NCBI GenBank assembly: GCA_032622095.1
Contig: CP136064.1
Location: 274,185,614 to 274,249,613, forward strand
Direction of reading: 5' to 3'
Origin: Siphonodentalium dalli
Taxonomy: Eukaryota > Mollusca > Scaphopoda > Gadilida > Siphonodentaliidae
Length of the DNA stretch: 64,000 nt
Part shown: positions 1 to 12,600 of the stretch, piece after piece
Layout: each line of letters opens with the position of its first letter
Numbering within the stretch: the stretch's first letter is position 1
Made by a program: the position numbers and the translations under genes
The notes under the pieces: generated by a model
What the model was told of the DNA's origin: nothing
The model's input: only the letters and a program-made list of their open reading frames with translations
Database searches by the model: none

Positions 1-93
1 GGTATTTCAGGGGGAAATTGTGGCAAATTACAGTATTTTTCACAATTCTGGCAGAATTATCACATTTAATGTAAATTTGAATCTATTTTGTTA

Positions 94-99
94 TTTATT
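94..99 (-). promoter_or_regulatory. Candidate polyadenylation signal
   Basis: AATAAA on the minus strand, about 385 bases after the possible stop codon of exon 36. It is a common hexamer in AT-rich DNA, so it is weak support for a 3' end here. Confidence 0.25.
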
Positions 100-218
100 G
101 CTGTGTATATACAAGGTATATTCTACAAAAACTGTGTTACAACAATGAATATAGCATCCAAAAAGTTCCCCCCACAAAAAAAAAACAAATAAAGTCGAGC
201 GCCCGTACAGCAGCCCCC

Positions 219-480
219 ATGTTGAGGACTACTTACCGTAACTCTGATGATCTCAGATATCCCTACGCGTTCGGCACGACTCCCCTGTTTGGGACTAATA
301 TTTCCCTGCGTGTTCTAATCCCCGTATTTTGGATATATTTACCTCCAAATGATCGGTACTACTTACCGTATCGATGGGATACATCCCTTAGAGTTCTTAT
401 CTATATTTACATCCCGTACCGTTCTTATCTATATTTACATCCCTTAGAGTTCTTATCTATATTTACATCCCTAGTTCTGA
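219..480 (-). repeat. Decayed tandem copies of the exon 36 3' edge and donor
   Basis: Two extra copies of the exon end plus donor lie downstream of exon 36. Each has a GAAC...AGGGAT(A/G)T...TACGGTAAGTAGT core, at about 227-271 and 358-398 (the original is at about 481-525). Between the copies, a 28-bp unit containing AGAACTCTAAGGGATGT is repeated three times (387-470). The copies keep the GTAAGT donor but not the frame. Confidence 0.75.
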
Positions 481-481
481 A

Positions 482-634
482 CTACTTACCGTATCTCTGC
501 TGGGGGATATCCCTGTGCGTTCTACTGCGACATTTCTCTAGAGCCATTTCACTGATGGAAGCACGCTCTACTGCGTCATCCAATTCTTGCTGAAGAGTGC
601 GGCATTTTGATTGGTTGCTGTTTGCTATGGCTTC
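482..634 (-). CDS. Mhc: Myosin heavy chain coding exon 36, C-terminus (residues 1877-1926)
   Basis: Acceptor AATTTTAACAG. Encodes [38 protein letters not shown] and [12 protein letters not shown], then TAG. It aligns by position with the family's terminal HELEEAEERAD block but is strongly diverged. The frame meets the sequence GGTAAGTAG: it either stops at 482 or is spliced after 490 (phase 1) to an exon beyond the window. A minus-strand AATAAA at 94-99 would fit a 3' end inside the window. The exon is too short to be found as a long open frame. Confidence 0.82.
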   Translation of the reverse strand, partial: EAIANSNQSKCRTLQQELDDAVERASISEMALEKCRSRTHRDIPQQRYGK

Positions 635-3600
635 CTGTTAAAATTGAGTGACACATTATCAAGACATATCGGTGAGAAAAACCAGGTTATTTCTTATAAA
701 TACTAATTTAAGCCTTTTTAGCCACGAACTATATCAGCGGTATTAGTCTCTATTAGCTCAATCATGTTGTTTATCGATTTATATACTAAATACTCATTGA
801 CGAGTTGTGACCTTTAGAAATGTTCAGATAATAAGAATCATTCTGCTCTTGTATTATCTGTTTTTCTATCTGTTGTCTGTTTTTATTACACGAACACCCC
901 TCTAAATGAATAACAGACCATTCCATTGTATACATGTATAACTGAATAGGATATTTCATTTACTAAATGAATGTAATGCGAAAAGCCACACATTAAGCAG
1001 GAACATGCATGACCACATATATATACTGTATACATTGGTAAAGAATATACTATTTTCATCAGAATTTCATGTTCATACAAAATAACATTTATGTACATAT
1101 AGTACTTATATAAATATAAATATTAATATTTATACTGCACACATAAATAGACACACATGTATAAATATGTGAATATAAATGCGCATATACAAAAATTAAA
1201 TATATATTAGTATACTATCGTAGTTCGTAGTATTCGTTTAAAGCATGTTTCAAATACATGTTTAATGCTAACGTTCTTCAATATGTGTATGTTGTCAATA
1301 TCAAGGAGGCCACATAACTTCTCTAGTGAAGGGTTAAATAAATAGTATAAGTAAGGAATATATTTTCTTCTGATAGTGACAAAATGTTCGCAGACCAAAA
1401 GAATGTGAAACTAATCAGGTGCGAACAGCACATATTACATAATAAACTCTCGTTCTTTCGCTATCTTGGAAGCTCGTTTAGCAGTCAATGGTTTGCTTTC
1501 TAACTTTCACCAGGCTGGTATGAAATGCTGCTGTAAATCAAGATGGTAACGAGTAAAAGAAATCATGTTTAGATAACTCTGAGCTCGTACTCAAAATCTG
1601 AATCAAGCAAAACAACTATTAGTTTTTTTTTATTTTTTAGTTTTTTATTTGGTATCTGCAGATATAATTATACTGCATGGTTTATGTCGATTTTTATAGT
1701 TGAACATGTTTAACGTAGTTTCATTCAAGGAAATTCCACTGTGTTAATTTATGATCAGCTTCCTTCTCTGGATGAAGATCGTACCGCTATAATTGTGGAT
1801 CAAGAGTAATTGTACCGCGTTCAACGGTCTCATACTGAAATATTATTCAAAAACTGTTAAAATTGGTTCTGGATTCGAGATAACTTGAATCGACCAAGCA
1901 TTGTAGCAAAACGATATTCAAAACGATAGGTTTCATATCAGATGGTTCGGTTTCAGAAAAGATAATCTATGACAGTCTATAAATCAATATGTAGGACCCA
2001 ACACGCTATATGGCACCTATACCCCTCCATATTTTTGTTTACGTTGAACCTAAGACAAATGTCCTCAATTTCGACACACTCCCATCATGTCGTGACCACA
2101 CCCAAAATATACACCATACCTTACATGTTTAACATTAATAAGGGAGAAGAAAAATAACTAAGATATATAACTTGGGCTCACCTCTATTATCATCATCTCA
2201 TATTCATAATGTTCATAACTTGTTGTGTAAAACCAATGAGTATACATGAAAGCGAGCTTAAAATCAAATATGTTCCATCTATGACAGACGCTAAATATAA
2301 CACGAGGTTAATCGGTGAAGGCCAACTCAATTTGGAAACAAAGGAGAAAGTGTGTCAAACAATAAAATGACGACATCACGTTGATGCAAGTATCTTATCG
2401 AATTGTTAGCTAGCCATCATATATATGATAAATCACAAATAATTTCCGAATAACCAATATGACTGAAGTATTAGCTAGCCGCCATGGAATTAATCGCAAA
2501 TGATGCCTGACTAACCATATGACTGAATTGTGAGCAAGCCGCATTAGAACTAATCGCAAATAATGCCTGAATAACCACTCTGACTGAACTGAAGTGTGAG
2601 CGAACTATGAATGAATTGTGAGCGAGCCGCCATACAATTAATCGCAAAGAGTCTGAATAACCACTGAAACTGAATAGTGAGCGAGCCGTCATAAAAATAA
2701 ATCGCAAATGATGTCTAATTAACCACCACATGAATGAATTATGAGAAATCGGCCATAGAATTAATGGCAAATGATGTCCGAATAATAAAATCACTGAATT
2801 TTGAGCGAGCCGCCATAGAACTAATCGCAAATGATCTTTGAATAACCACTATATTAGTCACATACCGCTTCTTCGATGTGTTTTCTGTACTGTCGGAGCT
2901 TGGCCTGTAGATTATCCACGATGTCCTTACTCTTGCTTTGGTTGTTGGTTTCCTCCTCGACCTGGAACTCGAGGTCGCTCACTCGCCTCTCGGCTCTGCG
3001 CACGGCCTTCTGTGCATCGCCGAGATATTTCTTCTCGCTATCGAGTTCCATCTCCAAATCTACAATCTGGAACGAGAATGATAACCTTTCTTTACTAAAT
3101 ACTCATTTAGTGGATGGTCCCTTTTATTATCGGAACTTTTCCCATCAATGAATAGGAAACATTATAAGATTGTATTATCAGTCAGTCGATCTGAATCTGA
3201 TTATATATCATCATTATCCATCATCCATTATCCATCAACTGATTATATATCCTCATTATCCAACATCCATTATCCATCATCTGATTATATATCCTCATTA
3301 TCCATCATCCATTATCCATGCATCATCTGATTATATATCCTCATTATCCATCATTCATTATCCATCATATGATTATATATCCTCATTATCCATCATCCAT
3401 TATCCATCAACTGATTATATATCCTCATTATCCATCATCCATTATCCATCATATGATTATATATCCTCATTATCCATCATCCATTATCCATCATATGATT
3501 ATATATCCTCATTATCCACCATCCATTATCCATCATATGATTATATATCCTCATTATCCACCATCCATTATCCATCATCTGATTATATATCCTCATTATC

Positions 3601-6600
3601 CATTATCCATCATCCATTATCCATCAACTGATTATATATCCTCATTATCCATCATCCATCATATGATTATATATCCTCATTATCCATCATCCATCAACTG
3701 ATTATATATCCTCATTATCCATCATCCATTATCCATCATCTGATTATATATCCTCATTATCCATCATCCATTATCCATCATCTGATTATATATCCTCATT
3801 ATCCATCATCCATTATCCATCATCTGATTATATATCCTCATTATCCATCATCCATTATCCATGCATCATCTGATTATATATCCTCATTATCCATCATCCA
3901 TTAACCATCATCTGATTATATATCCTCATTATCCATCATCCATTATCCATCATATGATTATATATCCTCATTATCCATCATCCATTATCCATGCATCATC
4001 TGATTATATATCCTCATTATCCATCATCCATTATCCATCATCTGATTATATAACCTCATTATCCATTATCCATCATCTGATTATATAACCTCATTATCCA
4101 TCATCCATTATCCATCATATGATTATATATCCTCATTATCCATTATCCATCATCTGATTATATATCCTCATTATCCATCATCCATTATCCATCATTTGAT
4201 TATATAACCTCATTATCCATCATCCCAATCTGCCATGTATATAATTGATGGGCGAATCCATTTATTACAGAAGGGGTTAAACGTATTACACTGACATTTA
4301 AGATGTGTGTGTTTTGGGTCATTTCTGGAAATATAAACCAAAATTTGGTCCGGCAAATTTGGTGGCTCAAGAGTACCAAACCAGTCTTATATTTACACAG
4401 CAGTGGTTATGTTATACGCGTTTTATCATTTTCTGAGGTACACTTGTTTACGAGAAACACAAAGTAAAATACAAACATTATTTAAAGCATGCACATCTTA
4501 TATCTTCGATTTAGTTTATTTGGTTGTCAAGCGCATTGATGCACTTTGTTTTTCCTTTTGTTTTGTTTTGTTGTTGCTCATATTCATCAGCCTGGTTTAT
4601 TTTATTTCAACCGGGTCGCTTCATTGGATATTCATATACCGCGGCGATAGCTATCCGAGCGAAGACTGGTTAACCAGTCTCACCCACCAACTGGATTATA
4701 AATTGAAACCGGCTGGTGAATTGACTGCTGGTTTATCAAATAATCATATGTGGTGAATATAACTGCCGGAGGTCGAGTACGAAAAAATCCAAATCTGATA
4801 TTTAATGTAGCCGGGAACACCTACCCTCTGTTCTAGTCTCTGAATCAGTATTTTTCCTCCCTTCATTGAGCTAGCCTCGATTTGAGCCAGTCGTTGCTGC
4901 AGCATCTGGACCTGCGCATCGAGTTTCTTCCGGAGGTTCTCGGCCTGAGCCGAGCGTTCCTGCTCCAGTCGGAGTTGCTCCGAGTAACGATTCGAGTCAG
5001 TTGTCGCCTTCTTACAACTCTCCTCTAATTTCCTCATCTCAGTCGCCATCTCCTCCAGATCACTCTGTAACGGAAGAGATTTGCGTTGTTATTGTATATG
5101 TACAATACAATAAAGACGAAACAACCTCATTTCACTCAACGCGGCGATCGGTCCAATTAAAATAGCGGCATCTCGCCGACATGGAGAGGATTAAAGATAC
5201 TCAATCCGATCAGACGCTCCTAAATTACTATTTCTTTGGCTTCGGGGGTAAAACATATTTGATTCGAGCCGAGGAACCCACCCATCAAAGTTCAGAGTGA
5301 TCAGATATCGATTTTTGACGTTTGTTATTTCTCGAGATGTGTAATAATATGTGGCCCAGAAACACGTGGTCAATCGGGGGGGGGGGGGGGTCTCGGACAA
5401 AATTGCGGATGAAGATGGATAACTCTAAAATCAAGTGGTAATACGGTGAAATTTCGTGATACTTTAGTGATAATACGGCCATATTTTGTTGAACAAAATG
5501 TTGATAAATAACAAGTTTTCAGAAATTTGATACCATAGTTGACAGTGGTTAGCATTATAACTAAAGTGTATTTTGAGGAAAGTTGTTGTTGTTGTTGTAT
5601 CATGATGGTATGGGGACCTTCTGATCGGATTGAGTACATTTAATATTCAACACACATAACTACTGTTCGTTGCGGCGAATCACAGATTGTCGTCGCCTTG
5701 AGCGAAATTAGATTGTTTCGTCTTCGTTATATTGTAACAGACCAGGCACATCCTGAGTGTAGCTATATTCGCTATACTGTAACAGACCAGGCACATCCTG
5801 GGTGTAGCTATATTCGTTACAGGACATACCAACGCGACATCATGATAATTTAGTTGCGAACTTCAGGTTTTGTCAATAGCGAATATAACTGTGGACTTGA
5901 ATTGGACATGTGTGGTGTATTTAGAGTTACCGTACCTGCAATGCGAGACAGTCGGCGGCAGACTTCTTCTTACTGGCCGTCAAGATGTTGAATTGGGCGG
6001 TGTATTCGATTATCCTGTTCTGTGATTCGACCAAATCACTCTCTGCTGTCTTTCTGGCTCTTTCCGCCTGGAGACACAAACAATGTTCCAATTACCATCA
6101 TATATTACAATTACCATCATATATTACAATTACCATCACATATGTTTGCGAACCAACAACATGTACATGTTGAATTTCATTGTAGACTGTATATCCCAAG
6201 ATCTCAGAAGCATTGATTAATGCAGACACATCTATGACACGTGTACACGTTCCAAGAACCGTGGACATGAGTATAATAATGCATAAACTCGCGAAACCCC
6301 GATGTAGCCATATACTCGCGAAACCCCGATGTAGCCATATACTCGCGAAACCCCGATGTAGCCATATTTCAGAGCTATTGTCTTCACATATGGTCTATCG
6401 TTTCCAATAACAAATTTTATATAGTTTCCTATAATTAATATGAATCGAAATGGCCCATTTCAATCATCCGTTGTGAGTAACCGTTGCTTTAACCCTTTAC
6501 CCAACAGAACGCCAGAAACGCCCAAATAAAGCTTCAACAGCCTAAAATATCTTCGGTCTGTCTTAATAGAACCATACAGATATGGATATCATTGGAACCG

Positions 6601-9600
6601 GCTCATTGACCACATTGTGATAGTTACTGTTATGCCCTGTGCCAATGCATTCTCTTATATATGCGAGTCGACCATAGGTCGCCTCGCATATATGAGAGAA
6701 TGCATTGGCCTAAAAAAACACTTTTTACCACTTTTTCTTACATTCTTTAACAATTTTATAATTTTTAATGTGTTAAGCCAATGCATTCTCTTATATATGC
6801 GAGGCGACCTATGGTCGACTCGCATATATAAGAGAATTCATTGGCACAGGGCCGTTCTGTTGGGTAAAGGGTTAAAGTGCTATGTGATGACGTCGGGCTG
6901 TATCTGCGTCGCGTGACACAATTTTAACACGGTGCATTCGTGTTCCACAGTGTAAATGCATATAAGACTATATTGTACATGATTTCATATAATAATCGCA
7001 CGAGGATTTTCAACCGTTGGACGTCAATGACGACTTACTTAATGTTGACAATTCCTCCTAAAATGCGATAATTGTATGGTGTTGTCTATTTTATATTACC
7101 TGCTCGAGACTGCTCGATTATATTGTCTCAGTTCGCTGGTTAGTATAGAGCGACGTGACGTTCGATTGTTGAGCTGGATTTCGGGTCTCATGGTACTTCG
7201 ACGCTATATATATGTCTGTATATGTTGTATTATGTTGTATATTTACCTGTTCGACGCTATATATATATATGTCTGTATATGTTATATTATATTGCATATT
7301 TACCTGTTCGAGACTAGCTCTCGTTTTCTTTAACTCGATGGTGAGTATAGCGACGTGACGTTCGATTGTCGAGCTGGATTCTCGGGTCTCATGGAAGCTG
7401 CGACGCTCCTCAATCATAACTGTCTCCATTTCCTACAAGCAAGGTGAATTTTTTTTTTTTATAAACCGTATATATATAATATAATTTATCTTCAATTACT
7501 CTTAATTCATCTGTTGACCCCTCCTTATCCACCGACACATTATATTAATGTTCGATGCTTCGATTTCTGCTTGGTATCTCTTAGTCTATTTGTCCATTTT
7601 TTCATCCGCCCTATTTCTAGCACCCGGCTTATCTTCTCACAACCATTCACGTACGCCCACCATAGAACCTCACACCACACACTAACAAATATGGCAGGGC
7701 TTACTAATGTTGGGTACTTTGATTTGAGCTTGCTATCTTTCATGAGTTGTCCATCTCGACCTTCCACACTGTTGCTATATAGCACACATTGACACTGCCC
7801 ACACCACTCACATAGCCACAACCTCCAAAACACCCATCCACATAATATTAATGTTCCGTAACTTGATTTACGCTCGGTATCTCTTCGTTATTTGTCCATC
7901 TCTTCTCGCGTCCTTCTGCTGTACCCAGAGATCTCCCCCATACTGTTCACATCACCCCACCCACCTCACATATCATAATAATATTGTGTACGCTTGGTAT
8001 CTCTTCGTGATTTGTCCATCTCTTCTCGCGCCCTGTTTCTGACATCCAACGATCTCCCTCATATTCACCAAACCCCACCCACCCCACATAACATAATAAC
8101 ATATTAATGTTGTGTGCATTGACTTATGTTTGGTACCTCTTCACTGATTTGTCCATCGCTTCTTACGACATGGTGCATCCGATATCTCCCGCATTTCACC
8201 CTACCCCACCCACCCACACCACATATCATATTAATGTTGTGTACCTTGACTTGCGCTTGGTATCTCTTTACTGATTTGTCCATCTCTTCTCGCGACCTGC
8301 TGCTTTTATCCAGTGATACCTCGAGTGACATAATATCACTCTCCAGCTTCTTCCTGATGCGCTGGACTTCCCCTCGCTGCTTGATCTCCACCTCCAGAGT
8401 CTGGTTCAATGACTCAATGGATCGCTGATGATTTCGCCTGGTGAGATAAAATAGTTTTAGAATGACGTGGGGATGACTGGCACGACCAGCACAGTGGTGT
8501 CCTATCAACATGATCGGTCTGAAACTTGGCCGAATAAATATCCAGTGGCAGGACATTGGACGAACACTGTACTGTCATGTTTTCTCATTTAGTTAACTCA
8601 ATAGTAATTGCAGGTTGAATTCTAAACATTCGAGATGAAGCTTACATTCTCAGATGAAGTTAAAACTTCGAGGAAGCATTGATATATACATTTTAATATC
8701 GAACAAATAACTAAATTTCAACATTTAAAAATTAAGTTGCAAAAGGAATCAATAGTTCGACTTCTATCACAATGATAATATCGAAAAATCTGATTTCGTA
8801 ATACACGCAGGAATTAGAAGTGAACAAACAATATGAAGTGCTATACAATTACGTAGATACATAATATATTTTATACCGGTATATTTAACAGCATATTATC
8901 CGCTATATATACTGCCTGGCAGCTATTTCAATGGATGGTAGATCGTTGTAATGGACTGTGTGTAGTTAAAGATGCAAGTATTCAGGGCTTCATGGCAATT
9001 GTTATAGAACAAAATTTTAATTCCTTGTCAGGTACTAATGTATAAAATAACTTGTTTGGAATGAGAAGTGCCACGTGGTAGACACCATACTATTTGATTT
9101 TGAGTTTTATTTATCCAATTATATAATTTAGTTTCGATATATTATAGGGACAACAAAAATTTGTGTGTTAATTTTTCACTAAAAATTGCATTATTTGGCA
9201 TAAATAGATCTCGATTATGTCACAATTGGTTGTCAACATTGTGTTATCCAAACGAAGATAAAACCTGTGTTAAATTATATTTTGTATGTTGTTCTTGTAA
9301 TTAGGTCTGGAACCCTGAATACATCGTTGATTTAGTTATGTTCAGTGTGTACCTTGTATTATCTAACTCCTCTTCTTTATCCGCCATCCTCTGTTCGACC
9401 TCTGACCTCATCTCCGTTTTATCTTTGATAGCTCTGACGAGTTTGTTCTCCAGCTGGCTGATGTTAACGTTAGCCTCCTCCAGTGATGACAGTAGCTCGC
9501 GTTTCTCCTCCTCCACCCTCCTTACTGTTATATCGATGCCGCGGGTGTCGCGCCCTCCGTCATTAAGATGGTAGTTCAGCTCGTGCATTTCATCTGTGAA

Positions 9601-12600
9601 ATAAACGGTATTGTAACACCATACGAAAACCACAGCCCACCACATGATCACGTGCGTGTAGGAGTGATCCCGGTGGCTTATCGGCAAGGAGCAATGAGCT
9701 TTATATACCGTCACAATCCATCCAGTGTCACCCTGTACATCAATTGCCCACGAATGCACACGATTCGTGTATTAGGAAAAGTGCGTCACGTGTAATGTTA
9801 GCTATACAAGTGGTTACTACGTGCGACTGAGTGATTTTACTGTGAAAATGACCATCTCTATGGACATTCCTTTCGGAATGTCCATCTCTATGGACATTCC
9901 TAGAACTGACAAACCCATGATATGGCACAGCCACCGAAATAAACCCAAAATCAAACCAAACATGTACGAATGTCAAACAGTGGAATAATGTGAGGTCTCA
10001 CTTTTAGAGCATGCGGATCGTGCTGAGATATGATTTATCAACTTACAGCTTGTTATATGTGACCCGCCATATCAAATCCAGTCGTAAGTCGGGATTTTTT
10101 TTACCCTGTGCCAATGCATTCTCTTATATATGCGAGTCGACCATAGGTCGCCTCGCATATATAAGAGAATGCATTGGCCTAACAATATTTTACAATTTTA
10201 ATAATTTTTTCTTGTATTCTTTAACAATTTTATAGTTTCACACATACAGAGCCCCAGACAAAATGAGCAGACGACACTCTTCTATCTGCTTCTATATATG
10301 TGTGGGGCTCCCTGCAGGGTAATGGATGTTTTTTATTTTATGTCCTAAAAATTGTAAGAAACATTTATTTTAAAAAAATGATAAAAAATTGTTAGGCCAA
10401 TGCATTCTCTTATATATGCGAGGCGACCTATGGTCGACTCGCAAATATAAGAGATTGCATTGGCACAGGGTAAAAAAATCCCGACTTACGACTGGATTTG
10501 ATATGGCGGGTCACATATTACAGATAATTTAAGATGTTATTTCTATTCCCAGAAAGTTTTATATAGATTCCGGAGTATATAATAATAGATATGAGTCGAG
10601 GACACATGTCCGGAAAAGTTTCTAACACAATTTCTAACTAAATTTTATTTAGAATATCTCATCACATCAGCGGGACAGTTTTAGGTGTTTTTAGAATAGA
10701 ACAGAAATCTGCACGAAAAAGTTCAGAACACACAAAAAAGAGGACCAAGAAGAAGAACTCTATCACGGCACATTTCAGTTAAACTACAGATTCCCTCACG
10801 GTCGAAATAAACCACGTTTTATTTACAAAATAACTCTTTTTTTGTCTTGAAATCGAGATTTATAAAAAAAAATGCTGTTTTTGCTGTAATCGTGTCCCAG
10901 AAGAGACAACTGAATTGTGTGTTAAACAGGTTATCATTAAAGTATACTCACCGATGAGCGTCTTGTTTTCTCGTCTGAGCACGGTGATAGTATCATGAAG
11001 CTCGTCATCGTGTGATCTAGTTCGAAGGAGTTCATTGGCTGATGCCTTGCTCTCATTCTGAGCATTGATGACGTCAGCCGCTAGTTGCTTGCATTTGGTG
11101 TCCAGGTCCTGAATATTTCTGTCATGATTTCTCTGCTTCCTCTCCGTCGCCGTGATAGTGGACGTCGCCTGTTCAAAATAAACATAAATATTAAAGATGT
11201 TCAGTCCGATTTGACACCATACAACCATCATAATTAATATGTACATGTTCGATACAATACAATATTATATCTACACATCAGCATTAATATGAAGTTTTGC
11301 TGGCCAGATCACGACATATTGATGTTTTGGCAGCATATAGGACAAATTCCGATGATCGTATTATAAAAAGCGGCCATGCTTATGATGTCCACAAACGGTA
11401 GATATTAAAGAGCGTTTTAATTACGAGCTTTGTAATCGTATATTCGATGTATTACTCATGGATGACTTTTGTTGATTTTGGCGATGCATGTGTGATTCAC
11501 AGTGTGGTGATTACGTGGTGATTACAATAAATATTATAATATATAAATAATATGCATGTGTGATACACAGGGTGGTGATTACATTAATTATTTCACTCTC
11601 TTTTGCCTAGTGAGCGGAAATTGGCTAAAATTAAATTCTGAATTATTTGGCGTCAAATCGGACGGTGGATATTTAGTGTTCAAGAACATATGACGTCACA
11701 TATAATACGGACAGCCTTGGTGTAAATGATAACATATTATAATTTCGCAAACTGCCAAAAGCATTCTCTGTGAATTGAGGCCTACTTCTTTTGTTCAGGC
11801 ATCACGTGTGCATTTTAGAACAGATAGTCTCGTCTTTGCAAGTTGCGTTGTTTTTCTACCGGTAACCAAGGAAACGTTAGCCAGGTTCAGCCACACCAAC
11901 ATGTAACTTGTAACGTGTGTCGTCATTGCCAACGACAGTCATAATGGAGTTCATATTCGATTTGACACGGCATATAACACCACGCCAAACTCACCAGATC
12001 AAGCTGGGCCATGACGTCATCCAGTTCTCCAGCGAGCCTCGACCTCGTCTTCTCTAGTGAGCTGACCTTTGACATCGCAGTCTCAGCATTCTCCTCGGCC
12101 TCCATCAATCGAGATTGGAGCTTGCGTCTGGAAATTAATTAACTCGATGAAAGACTCGGAAACACGTTGCAAGCGTGAGAGTTGACGAGAATATATAGAT
12201 ATCTCACTGGCCTCACAAATAATTAGTATATCTCCAACATGAACCGCAAATATCGTAATGGTATATAGAGAGAACATTTATAAAAAAAATAATGATGCAT
12301 CTATCATTATAAAAGTAAGCGAAATGTGCTAACAACTTGTCACAGTCCTGTTGCTGGAACTGTACGGAGAACACTTTTGGTAAATATGTTTCCTCTCTTA
12401 ATTTAATAAAAAATGTACTATGTACAGAAAACACGACGCGAAGAACAGAGAAAGCATGCTATCCATCTTCCTTACAATGTATCGCGAATAATGTATCAGG
12501 TTTTCAATATTAGATATAGTTGTCGGGAATATGTTATAAGAGAAAGAAAATGAAAGTGGTTAAACAAAAAAATCAAAGAAATTAAACACAACAAATACAA

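Noticed and set aside
3148-4088. Overlapping long plus-strand frames with periodic [13 protein letters not shown] peptides
   Set aside because: Pure by-product of the 42-bp minisatellite whose period is a multiple of three.
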